Shown here: in pieces, positions 5,311 to 12,433 of the stretch
Layout: every line of letters begins with the position of its first letter
Numbering within the stretch: position 1 is the stretch's first letter
Assembly (NCBI RefSeq): GCF_934636505.1
Contig: NZ_CAKUAL010000035.1
Span: 1 to 20,958 of the forward strand
DNA from: an uncultured Ellagibacter sp.
Lineage (GTDB): Bacteria; Actinomycetota; Coriobacteriia; Coriobacteriales; Eggerthellaceae
Reading direction: 5' to 3'
DNA length: 20,958 bases
Notes under the pieces: model-generated
What the model saw: the letters and a program-made list of their open reading frames with translations, nothing else
Told to the model about the DNA's origin: nothing
Databases searched by the model: none
Made by a program: the position numbers and the translations under genes

Positions 5311-6570
5311 ATGAATGCTATTCCTTCTCGATACAACTTTTTGGTGACGGCTGGCGGCACCAATTATGTGTTCTCTGCTGCTACGGGGAAGCTTGCGGTT
5401 GTTGAGGGCGATTCGGTGTGGCAGTTTCTTAAAGGTTGTGGCTGCGAAGGCGTTTCCGATTCTGTGATTGCTGGCCTTTTGCGGGATGGATTTGCCGTTT
5501 TGCCTGGTGCGGACGAGGTTGTGCAATTGGAGTCCCGTCGTTTCGAGCGGCAAGGAGGAGTACCGCTGACAATTGTCGTTATGCCGACAAACGCATGCGG
5601 CATCGGGTGCGATGGATGCGAACGCCCATCAGCGGCGAACGATGGCAACAGCATGAGCTTGGAAGCTATAGATGCTTTGGTGGCTTATGCAAAAGAGGCC
5701 AGGCGAGATATCCACGTTAATTGGATAGGCGGGGACCCGCTACTGGCTTTTGGTGTTGTCGAAGATTTGACGCAAAAGCTTATGCTTGCGGCGCGAAGCA
5801 ACGGTTGCGCATACGCGGCGTCGATGGTTGTGGCTGGCGAGCGTATAACCGATGCGATGGCTGATGCTCTTGTCGATCGCTTGGGCATTCGTTCGTTTAC
5901 GATGGCCGTTGATGGACCAAACGAGAAACGTAAAGCGGCACCTTCGCCAACTGGCCTTACTCCCTTGTTTGAGCATGCCGTTAACGCGGCAAAGATATTG
6001 CGGCGCAAAGGTGCTGAGGTGACGCTTTCGGTAAGCCCGCGTGCCTTGTCGGTCGAAAAGCTCGCGGCGCTTCAGCGAGTTTTAGGGGACGAGAGCATTG
6101 ACGCAAAGCTTACTTTTGCGGCGAAGCCTGCATGTAGGTCCAACTGCGCCATGTGCAGCGCCGCTGGTCTTCCGGCATCGTTTATTGGGCAGCGCTGTGC
6201 TTTAAGGCGCGATTGCACGGTTTCCGATTTGCTTCCGCAGCCGTTCATGAATACGTGCATATATCCTAGTCGGTTTACATTTGCCGTTGATTGGCGCGGC
6301 ATTGTGTACAAATGCTTGTGCGATGTAGTGGACGGCAAAAACGCGGTCTGTTCCATAGCAGAGCTGCCTGACCGCGATTCTCGTTTCATCAGCATGAGCG
6401 ACTATCCATTCCATTCGAAGGAATGCAAGAAATGTAAGGCGCTTCCGATATGCATGGGAGGATGTCACAACGCCAATCGGAACGGCGCAAGGCTATGCAT
6501 TTGGAATGCGGACATGGTAGAGAAGCTGGTTAGTGCATATTGTTCGTTCGGTGAGCTTATTTGCGGCTAG
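5311..6570 (+). CDS. Radical SAM/SPASM domain protein (putative peptide maturase)
   Basis: A 419-residue protein. The ATG at 5311 (AGAGGGG site) fits family N-termini of the type MNAIPSRYNFLVTAGG; an ORF extension back to 5131 crosses repeats and is unlikely. Residues 1-80 resemble the N-terminal domain of peptide-modifying SPASM enzymes. The radical SAM cluster motif is Cys96-x3-Cys100-x2-Cys103 (CGIGCDGC), followed by GGDPLL at 140-145. The C-terminal SPASM motif is complete: Cys316, Gly330, Cys335, then Cys372-x2-Cys375-x5-Cys381-x3-Cys385 and Cys396, enough for two auxiliary iron-sulfur clusters. The residue before Cys103 is Gly, where most family members have an aromatic. The substrate is unknown. 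AT-richer codon use than the flanking housekeeping genes suggests transfer. Confidence 0.85.
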   Translation: MNAIPSRYNFLVTAGGTNYVFSAATGKLAVVEGDSVWQFLKGCGCEGVSDSVIAGLLRDGFAVLPGADEVVQLESRRFERQGGVPLTIVVMPTNACGIGCDGCERPSAANDGNSMSLEAIDALVAYAKEARRDIHVNWIGGDPLLAFGVVEDLTQKLMLAARSNGCAYAASMVVAGERITDAMADALVDRLGIRSFTMAVDGPNEKRKAAPSPTGLTPLFEHAVNAAKILRRKGAEVTLSVSPRALSVEKLAALQRVLGDESIDAKLTFAAKPACRSNCAMCSAAGLPASFIGQRCALRRDCTVSDLLPQPFMNTCIYPSRFTFAVDWRGIVYKCLCDVVDGKNAVCSIAELPDRDSRFISMSDYPFHSKECKKCKALPICMGGCHNANRNGARLCIWNADMVEKLVSAYCSFGELICG

Positions 6571-7029
6571 TCTGCGGAGGAGGGGTGTGAAGCTCGTAGC
6601 GAAATGGCTTCGTGTCTGCCCTCGACGACGCCGCGTCACTCGATGGCACGTGTTCCGTGGCGATGTCAAAACGGGGCGCAATTGGGAAGACGAGAGGAAT
6701 GATTGAGTCGGGCAATTGGCCACGCATCAAGTGTTCTTGCTCAGCCAATAGGGCTAGGCTGCGTTTGAGGCTACTGCGTTGGTCGTTCGGCTACCGTGTA
6801 GACTACCGTGCATGTAGGAATGATGGCTCACATATCGGCGTTTTTTGTCCACGGCAGAGGGATTTTCTGTAAGTTCAATCTGTTCACGGCGCGGCGTTTT
6901 GGTGACCAAATGGCAACGATGGGAAGCTTCCAGTTGTTCTTGAAACGACCCAGGCGCACGATGGCATGGAAGAAAGGCCCACCCGATGCGGGCGGGCGCG
7001 GACGGATAAGCTTCACGGAAGGATGCGAT
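6571..7029. other. Gap of about 460 bp without a supported gene
   Basis: Short ORFs here have no ribosome site. A frame open from 6808 joins the bile salt hydrolase frame but does not fit its conserved N-terminus. A GC-rich imperfect stem (GCCCACCCG / CGGGCGGGC, about 6977-6997) lies 33 bp before the bile salt hydrolase start and may be a leader hairpin. No promoter stood out. Confidence 0.5.
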
Positions 7030-7980
7030 ATGTGCACAGGAATCAGATTCAGCGACGGCGAGGGCAACATGTATCTGGCACGCAATCTCGATTGGAGCAC
7101 TCGCTACGGCGAGCGCGTGGTGGTGACGCCCGCGGGCTTTCCGCTCCCCTACTCCTTCCTCGATGACGCGCCGGCCGCGCACGCCGTGATCGGTATGGCG
7201 GTCGTGCTCGACAACTACCCGCTCTACTTCGATTGCGGAAACGACGCGGGCCTGGGCGTTGCCGGCTTGAACTTCCCCGGGTTCGCTGAATATTCCAAGG
7301 GGCCTATCGATGGGAAGACAAACATCGCCGCTTATGAGTTCCCTGTTTGGGTTGCCGCGAACTTCGCGTCGGTCGATGAAGTGGAGGCGGCCCTCGCGAA
7401 CGCTAACATCGTTGCGAAGCCGGTGAGCGACCAGCTCGGCGTGTCGATGCTGCACTGGATTGTCGGTGATGGCACGCGCTCGATCGTGATCGAACAGATG
7501 GCCGACGGCCTTCATGTGATGGACAATCCGGTCGATACACTGGCGAACCAGCCCGAGTTCACGTGGCACATGACGAACCTGCGCACCTATATCACGGCAA
7601 CGGGCGACTTCCCCGCTGCTGCGACCTGGGGTCGCGCCGAGCTTACCCCCTTCGGCGCAGGCGCCGGTGCACGCGGCATCCCAGGCGATTCCTACTCCCC
7701 TTCGCGCTTTGTGAAGGCGGCATTCCTGAATGCGAACTACCCGCAAAAGGCCAGCGAATGGGAAAACGTGCTGCGCGCGTTCCACACGCTTGGGAATGTG
7801 GCGATGGTGGAAGGCTCGGCGGCGATGGCCGACGGCGCCTTCGAGCGCACGCTCTACACGGGGTGCTACTCGGCGCGCACGAAGACGTACTACTACTCGA
7901 CCGACGACGACCCGTCGATCAAAAGCGTCGCGCTTGCCGATTGCGACGCGGGCGACACAAGCAAGCTCTTCGTGGCCTAA
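7030..7980 (+). CDS. bsh: Bile salt hydrolase / choloylglycine hydrolase
   Basis: A 316-residue N-terminal nucleophile amidase, the normal family length. It hydrolyses the amide bond of glycine- or taurine-conjugated bile salts (penicillin V is the alternative family substrate). ATG 7030 is fixed by the family requirement for Cys2: the protein begins MCTGIRFSDG and removal of Met exposes the nucleophile. GGAAGGA at 7017-7023 is the ribosome site. Other active-site residues are in place: Arg18 and Asp21 (ARNLDW), Asn81 (GVAGLNFPGF), Asn173, and Arg226 in PGDSYSPSRFVKAAF. No signal peptide, so it is cytoplasmic as usual. It stands alone and is convergent with asparaginase, with a shared hairpin at 7986-8011. 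Its presence supports an intestinal habitat. Confidence 0.93.
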   Translation: MCTGIRFSDGEGNMYLARNLDWSTRYGERVVVTPAGFPLPYSFLDDAPAAHAVIGMAVVLDNYPLYFDCGNDAGLGVAGLNFPGFAEYSKGPIDGKTNIAAYEFPVWVAANFASVDEVEAALANANIVAKPVSDQLGVSMLHWIVGDGTRSIVIEQMADGLHVMDNPVDTLANQPEFTWHMTNLRTYITATGDFPAAATWGRAELTPFGAGAGARGIPGDSYSPSRFVKAAFLNANYPQKASEWENVLRAFHTLGNVAMVEGSAAMADGAFERTLYTGCYSARTKTYYYSTDDDPSIKSVALADCDAGDTSKLFVA

Positions 7981-7985
7981 GTAGT

Positions 7986-8011
7986 GCGCGAGGCGGCGCG
8001 CCGTCTCGCGC
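7986..8011. terminator. Hairpin between convergent bsh and asparaginase
   Basis: A 26-base near-perfect palindrome: GCGCGAGGCGGCG pairs with CGCCGTCTCGCGC (one G-T wobble). It begins six bases after the bsh stop and ends seven bases before the asparaginase stop. It probably ends transcription in both directions, although T-tracts are weak. Confidence 0.6.
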
Positions 8012-8018
8012 TTCCCGC

Positions 8019-9065
8019 TTACCCGAACGGCGAGCGGTCGTGGTTGATCTCGCAGTTGAACAGGTGCTCCACCTCTGCCACGTCGCGGGTCTGCCCGAGC
8101 GCCCACATGGTTTTCGCGACGATTGCCTCGGGGGTCATGTCGGCGCCGCGCAAGATGCCCGGATGGTTCGCATACGCGCGCCCAACCTCGTAAACTCCCA
8201 GGTCAAGACCTTCTTCGGGAACCTGTGTCGTCATGACGGCGATGCGCCCCGAATCGACCCATGAATAGATAGCGTCCTGGAAACACGGGCCGGTCTCGCC
8301 TTGCTCGGGAATGCCGCCGATGCCGAACGTTTCTAAGATGACCGCATCGTAGGACGGCGCCAAGGCCGAGAAGATTCGCGAATCGAGCCCCGGTGTGAGC
8401 TTCAGCGCGAACACGCGCGGGTCGAGCTTGTCGTACACGACGGGACGCCCTGCTGCTGCGTGCTCGCGTGCCCCTTCCGCCTTCCTTGCATGCGCGAAGG
8501 GGGCGGAGCGCACGATGCGGTCGGTGCGGATGTAGGCGAGCGGCGGGAAGTTCACGCTGGTGAAGGCGTTGAAGCTCATGGTGCGCTGTTTGCGCGCGCG
8601 GGTTCCCGCGATGACGATGCCGCCGAACGCGATCGATACGTCGCTCGCGTCGTCGTCGGTTGCGTACAACACGCTTTGGTAGAGGTTGAGCTTCGCGTCG
8701 GTGAAGGCGCTCGCCATGGGGCGCTGCGATCCGGTGAGCACGATGGGTTTGGGGCTGTGCTGGATGAGATAGGACAGGGCGGCTGCGGTGTATGCCATGG
8801 TATCGGTGCCGTGCAGCACTACGAAGCCGTCGTAGTCGTCGTAGCTTTCCATGATGGTGCGGGCGACGCGCAGCCAGTCGCTCGGGCGCATGTTGGTCGA
8901 GTCGATGTTCATGGCCTGTTTCACGTCGAGCGTGGCGAGGTCTGCCACCTCGGGGACATACCTCGTCAGCTCCTCGCCTGAAAGCGCAGGTGACAAGCCA
9001 TTTCCCTCTTCTTTCGATGCAATGGTGCCGCCCGTGGCGACAAGCAAGATGCGTTTCTTCGTCAT
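8019..9065 (-). CDS. ansA: L-asparaginase, type I
   Basis: A 348-residue cytoplasmic-type asparaginase converting L-asparagine to aspartate and ammonia. ATG 9065 has GGGGGAG just upstream and gives the family start MTKKRILLVATGGTIASK; the open frame reaches 9296 but that extension is not family-like. The first catalytic threonine lies in TGGTIAS (Thr14) and the second in the HGTDTM motif (residues 85-90, Thr87), with Asp88 beside it. DSTNM (55-59) and TGSQRPM (111-117) are also conserved. There is no signal peptide, so it differs from periplasmic type II enzymes. It is transcribed away from the DUF262 gene, with a short inverted repeat at 9206-9220 in its probable promoter region. Confidence 0.93.
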   Translation of the reverse strand: MTKKRILLVATGGTIASKEEGNGLSPALSGEELTRYVPEVADLATLDVKQAMNIDSTNMRPSDWLRVARTIMESYDDYDGFVVLHGTDTMAYTAAALSYLIQHSPKPIVLTGSQRPMASAFTDAKLNLYQSVLYATDDDASDVSIAFGGIVIAGTRARKQRTMSFNAFTSVNFPPLAYIRTDRIVRSAPFAHARKAEGAREHAAAGRPVVYDKLDPRVFALKLTPGLDSRIFSALAPSYDAVILETFGIGGIPEQGETGPCFQDAIYSWVDSGRIAVMTTQVPEEGLDLGVYEVGRAYANHPGILRGADMTPEAIVAKTMWALGQTRDVAEVEHLFNCEINHDRSPFG

Positions 9066-9205
9066 GGTTGCTCCCCCAATCTTTCGGTGCCGGGCGTGCC
9101 CTTGGTTGTCGCTTGACGGCCAGCGTGAGCAGAGGGTTCGCGATGCGTCTGCTTCCAAGCCGCCCTTCGAGCTCGCCTTTGCATCGTTTTCGAGCACGGT
9201 ATTTC

Positions 9206-9220
9206 TAGGATTGTATCCTA
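9206..9220 (-). promoter_or_regulatory. Inverted repeat in the asparaginase upstream region
   Basis: TAGGAT-TGT-ATCCTA is a perfect 6+6 inverted repeat 140 bp before the asparaginase start. On the minus strand it contains TACAAT, a possible -10 element, so a bound regulator could block the promoter. No convincing -35 was seen. Confidence 0.3.
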
Positions 9221-9334
9221 TGGTTTGCTCGCGCACTTGCCGCATCTCTCTTCGGGGGTCGCTCTCTGTGCGCGAAATGCGGATTCTTCCGCTCAATCGA
9301 ATTCGAGCATCTACTCATCCATAGGCGCCTGTCC

Positions 9335-9386
9335 TATAATCCTTCACGGTTTTTTGGGGCCGCACCCGCGGCGAAGCTTCGGGTGC
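9335..9386 (+). promoter_or_regulatory. Possible -10 box and leader hairpin before the DUF262 gene
   Basis: TATAAT at 9335-9340 is a perfect -10 match without a good -35. Downstream, GCACCCG at 9362-9368 pairs with CGGGTGC at 9380-9386, forming a hairpin in the likely 5' leader, 60 bp before the start codon. The remainder of 9066-9446 holds nothing else recognised. Confidence 0.35.
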
Positions 9387-9446
9387 AAGATGGAGGCCGC
9401 GCCCAGGTCGACGCCTCGGGCGCGAAGTGGAGAAAGAGTTTTACGC

Positions 9447-10469
9447 ATGCAAACGAAACAGGAGCTGTTCCTCGATCTTTTGGGAACGGAAGATACCCAG
9501 TTTGTCATCCCGGTGTACCAGCGCGTGTACTCCTGGGGCCTACAGCAGTGCAAGGGGCTGTGGCAGGACATCAACCGCTCGGGCCGCACGGGCAACGCGC
9601 ACTTCATCGGCACGGTGCTCTACTCGCCCGACCGTTTCGCGAAAACGGCGCAGCATCAGCTCGACGTGATCGACGGCCAGCAGCGCATGACCACGCTCAC
9701 CATCGTGATCGCCGCGCTCGTGAAGTACCTGCGCGCTCACGGCTCGACCGCCGATGGCCTTACCGCCGACGACATCTCTGGCACATTCCTCCACGTGAAG
9801 ACGGGCGACGGCGTGGCGGCGAAGCTCATCCTGTCGCTGAACGACTGCCCGACGCTTGAGGCGGTGGTGAACGCTACGCCGATGCCCGAGCGTCCCTCCG
9901 AGCGCATCACCGAGAACCTTGACTACTTCTACGGCGAGATGGAGAAGAGCGATTTCGACGCTGACGTGCTGTGGGCGGGCATGAAGGTGCTCACGGTGAT
10001 CGACGCGGAGCTCGACCGTGGCGACAACCCGCAGCTCATCTTCGAGAGCCTGAACGCGCGCGGTGTGCCGCTGACGACGGCCGACCTGGTGCGCAACTAC
10101 CTGCTCATTGCGATGGACCACGACGAGCAGACGCGCCTATACAAGGAATACTGGGAGCCGATCGAGGTCATGTTCGGCGACGACCCCGGCGCCGAGAAGC
10201 TCAACGCCGCAATCCGCACGTGGCTTTCCATTCGCTTCCCCAAGGTGCGCATCCACGACAAGAGCGAGACGTATTCCGTGTTCAAGACCTACATCGAGGA
10301 CGAGCATGCGGGCACGCCCGAGGAGCTGCTCGATGAGCTGCGCGGCTTCTGCTTCATGTGGGCTGAGAACTACAACTTCCACGAGGTGAAGGAATTCCGC
10401 AGCATGAACTGGGCGAAGGGAAAGCGCCGCACGCTCGTTCCCGAGCGCGCAAGCCAAGGTGGGTTCTAG
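9447..10469 (+). CDS. DUF262 (GmrS-like) protein lacking the HNH domain
   Basis: A 340-residue protein of the DUF262/ParB-like nuclease group. ATG 9447 gives MQTKQELFLDLLGTEDTQFV; a longer open frame back to 9225 has no family resemblance. Visible motifs are IPVYQRVYSW (21-30), DGQQR (76-80), and FESLNARGVPLTTADLVRNY (199-218), the nucleotide-binding and catalytic signature of the DUF262 half of GmrSD-type modification-dependent restriction enzymes. The usual C-terminal DUF1524 HNH nuclease half is absent: the protein ends soon after residue 300 in a basic tail (KGKRRTLVPERASQGGF), and a terminator follows 40 bp later. No partner gene adjoins it. It may be a naturally short form or a 3' truncation tidied by deletion. 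Confidence 0.85.
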   Translation: MQTKQELFLDLLGTEDTQFVIPVYQRVYSWGLQQCKGLWQDINRSGRTGNAHFIGTVLYSPDRFAKTAQHQLDVIDGQQRMTTLTIVIAALVKYLRAHGSTADGLTADDISGTFLHVKTGDGVAAKLILSLNDCPTLEAVVNATPMPERPSERITENLDYFYGEMEKSDFDADVLWAGMKVLTVIDAELDRGDNPQLIFESLNARGVPLTTADLVRNYLLIAMDHDEQTRLYKEYWEPIEVMFGDDPGAEKLNAAIRTWLSIRFPKVRIHDKSETYSVFKTYIEDEHAGTPEELLDELRGFCFMWAENYNFHEVKEFRSMNWAKGKRRTLVPERASQGGF

Positions 10470-10510
10470 GGTCGGCGTTGCAGCCTGCGCGATCCGCCAC
10501 GTAAGATGGA

Positions 10511-10550
10511 AGGAGCCTCGGGCACAAGCTCGAGGCTCCTTTTAGTTTTG
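10511..10550 (+). terminator. Rho-independent terminator after the DUF262 gene
   Basis: AGGAGCCTCG (10511-10520) and CGAGGCTCCT (10531-10540) form a perfect 10-bp stem with a 10-base loop, followed by TTTAGTTTTG. This is a textbook plus-strand terminator. Confidence 0.9.
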
Positions 10551-10582
10551 CTCCTAAGCTTTCGCGGGAAGAGTGCCTCCTG

Positions 10583-10642
10583 CGGCGGGTAGTGGCCCGC
10601 CTCGCCACTCGAGCGCTCGCTACTCCGCTCGACGCTCGCTAC
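10583..10642. repeat. Repeat and stem-rich segment at the 3' end of dapL
   Basis: CGCTCGCTAC occurs at 10614-10623 and 10633-10642, a 19-bp period, with the second copy covering the dapL stop codon. Just before them GGCGGG/CCCGCC and AGTGGC/GCCACT inverted repeats overlap (10583-10610). This looks like a short dispersed repeat or a leaky minus-strand terminator without T-tract. Confidence 0.45.
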
Positions 10643-11859
10643 GCCATGAGCTTTTTGATGCGCTCCATCGCCTCGACGGTGGCGTCGGCGTCGCCAAAGG
10701 CGGTCAGGCGCACATAGCCTTCGCCCGAGGGGCCGAAGCCCGCGCCCGGCGTGGTGATGATGTTCGCCTCGGTGAGCAGCTTGTCGAAAAACTCCCAGCT
10801 ACCGATTCCCTCGGGGGTTCTGCACCAAATGTAAGGGCTGTTCACGGCGCCGTACACGGTGAACCCAGCGGCTTCAAGGCCTTCTTTGATCACGCGCGCG
10901 TTGTTGCGGTAGTACGCAAGCGTCTCCTCGATCTGGCGCTCGCCTTCCTCGGTGTAGATTGCCGCGGCACCGCGCTGGATGATGTAGCTCGCGCCGTTGA
11001 ACTTCGTGCACTGGCGGCGGTTCCACATGGCGTTCAGACTCTGGCCGTCACGCTCGAGTTCCTGAGGCACCACCGTGTATCCGCAACGCGCACCGGTAAA
11101 TCCTGCAGTCTTCGAGAACGAGCGGAACTCGATGGCGCAGGTCTTGGCGCCTTCCACCTCGTAGATGGAGTGCGGTACGCCCTCCTCGGTGATGAAGCGC
11201 TCGTAAGCCGCGTCGAACATGATGATCGAGCCGTTGGCGTTGGCGTAGTCGACCCAGACCTTCAGCTGCTCAGCGGTGAGCACCGTGCCCGTGGGGTTGT
11301 TCGGGCTGCACAGGTAAATGACGTCGACCTTGCCCTCGGGAAGCGCAGGGCAGAATCCGTTTTCGGCGGTGGTGGGCATATAGGTGATGTTCGTCCAGCG
11401 CTCGGCGGCGGCGTCGTATTCGCCCGCGCGGCCCGCCATTGCGTTGGAATCGACGTAGACGGGGTACACCGGGTCGCATACGGCGATGACGTTGTCGACG
11501 TCGAGGATGTCGCCGATGTTGCCGCAGTCGGACTTCGCACCGTCGGAGATGAAGATCTCATCGTCGGCGATGTCGACCCCGCGTGCGTGGAAATCCTTCT
11601 CCGCGATGACCGAGCGCAGGAAGTCATAGCCCTGCTCAGGGCCGTAGCCGTGGAAGGTTTCGGTGCGCGACAGGTCGTCGACGGCGGCGTGCATGGCCTC
11701 GATGACGGCAGGTGCGAGCGGGCGCGTCACGTCGCCGATGCCCATCTTGATGAGCTTCGCCTCGGGGTGCGCCTCAGAATATGCGGCCGTGCGACGTGCG
11801 ATCTCGGAGAAGAGATAGCTGCCCGGAAGTTTCTGATAGTTCGGATTGACCTTAGCCAC
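10639..11859 (-). CDS. dapL: LL-diaminopimelate aminotransferase
   Basis: A 406-residue class I/II PLP-dependent aminotransferase making LL-diaminopimelate directly from tetrahydrodipicolinate for lysine and peptidoglycan synthesis. The start is GTG 11859 with AAGGAG seven bases upstream, giving the family N-terminus VAKVNPNYQKLPGSYLFSEI; the open frame to 11952 is not needed. Landmarks are IKMGIGDVTRPL (37-48), HGYGPEQGYDFLR (70-82), CSPNNPTGTVL (184-194), FDAAYE (215-220) and the PLP lysine Lys250 in FRSFSKTAGFTGARCGY. DapL-type lysine synthesis is limited to certain bacterial groups, plants and archaea. No other lysine gene adjoins it. Confidence 0.95.
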   Translation of the reverse strand: MAKVNPNYQKLPGSYLFSEIARRTAAYSEAHPEAKLIKMGIGDVTRPLAPAVIEAMHAAVDDLSRTETFHGYGPEQGYDFLRSVIAEKDFHARGVDIADDEIFISDGAKSDCGNIGDILDVDNVIAVCDPVYPVYVDSNAMAGRAGEYDAAAERWTNITYMPTTAENGFCPALPEGKVDVIYLCSPNNPTGTVLTAEQLKVWVDYANANGSIIMFDAAYERFITEEGVPHSIYEVEGAKTCAIEFRSFSKTAGFTGARCGYTVVPQELERDGQSLNAMWNRRQCTKFNGASYIIQRGAAAIYTEEGERQIEETLAYYRNNARVIKEGLEAAGFTVYGAVNSPYIWCRTPEGIGSWEFFDKLLTEANIITTPGAGFGPSGEGYVRLTAFGDADATVEAMERIKKLMA

Positions 11860-11962
11860 GAAAGTGCTCCTTGTCGTTTCGTCTCCTGCAAGCGGCGGAT
11901 GCCGCGTCGCGCGGGCCCGCCTTCGTGCCCACGCTTCTGTGTCGCTCTCCATTTTGCCGCAG

Positions 11963-11994
11963 ATTGCGCGAACGTGCGCGCAATTTAACGTTAA
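11963..11994. promoter_or_regulatory. Inverted repeat and palindrome upstream of dapL
   Basis: ATTGCGCG (11963-11970) and CGCGCAAT (11977-11984) form an 8-bp inverted repeat around AACGTG, directly followed by the palindrome TTAACGTTAA (11985-11994). They sit about 105 bp upstream of the dapL start and just beyond the potassium channel stop. They are candidate regulator sites for dapL or a weak terminator for the channel operon. Confidence 0.4.
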
Positions 11995-12010
11995 CGCCAG
12001 TGATTTAACA

Positions 12011-12433
12011 TTATCGCGTGCGGCGGTATTCCCTTACTCGTTTGGAGAACGCGGCCAGCTCTTCGGGGGTCATCTCGTCGAGGCGTTCGAGGTTGGCGGC
12101 GAAGTTGGCGAGCGTGCCTTCCTGGCGCGCCTTGAGCGCGGTTGTGCAGTAGCTCACGACAACGCCGGTGAGAAGCGCGATGTAGAAAATGCTCAGGACG
12201 CTGAGCACCACTGCCGCCACGCGCGCTACCGGTCCCGTCGCGTTCACGTCGCCGAACCCGATGGTCGACACCACTTCGAAAGAGAACCACGCCCCATCGC
12301 CGAAGGTGAGGGTTTCGGGGTCGGCGAGCCACACCGCCGCCGAGCATATGAGGAAAGCAAGCGCGAACACGCAGGTGATCGGCCCAAACCCTGAATGTCT
12401 CAGCACATCCACGAGCATACGGAAGTTTATCAT
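12011..12433 (-). CDS. Two-helix potassium channel subunit
   Basis: A 140-residue Ion_trans_2 (KcsA-like) channel. ATG 12433 overlaps the TGA of the upstream ClC gene (ATGA), and GGAGG lies seven bases upstream. The topology is classic: first helix about residues 18-36, pore helix about 44-56, selectivity filter TIGFGD (57-62), second helix about 69-96. The last 40 residues form a charged, helical cytoplasmic tail (NLERLDEMTPEELAAFSKRV) that may help tetramer assembly. The filter has Phe in place of Tyr of TVGYGD, a common variant. There is no RCK or ligand-binding domain, so gating is unknown. Coupling to a chloride transporter suggests joint control of ion balance or membrane potential. Confidence 0.88.
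   Translation of the reverse strand: MINFRMLVDVLRHSGFGPITCVFALAFLICSAAVWLADPETLTFGDGAWFSFEVVSTIGFGDVNATGPVARVAAVVLSVLSIFYIALLTGVVVSYCTTALKARQEGTLANFAANLERLDEMTPEELAAFSKRVREYRRTR

Noticed and set aside
6754..8106. 450-codon open frame on the minus strand
   Set aside because: It is antisense to bile salt hydrolase, Arg/His-rich, without family motifs; typical shadow of a GC-rich gene.
10573..11988. 471-codon plus-strand frame
   Set aside because: Antisense to dapL, which has clear PLP-enzyme motifs.
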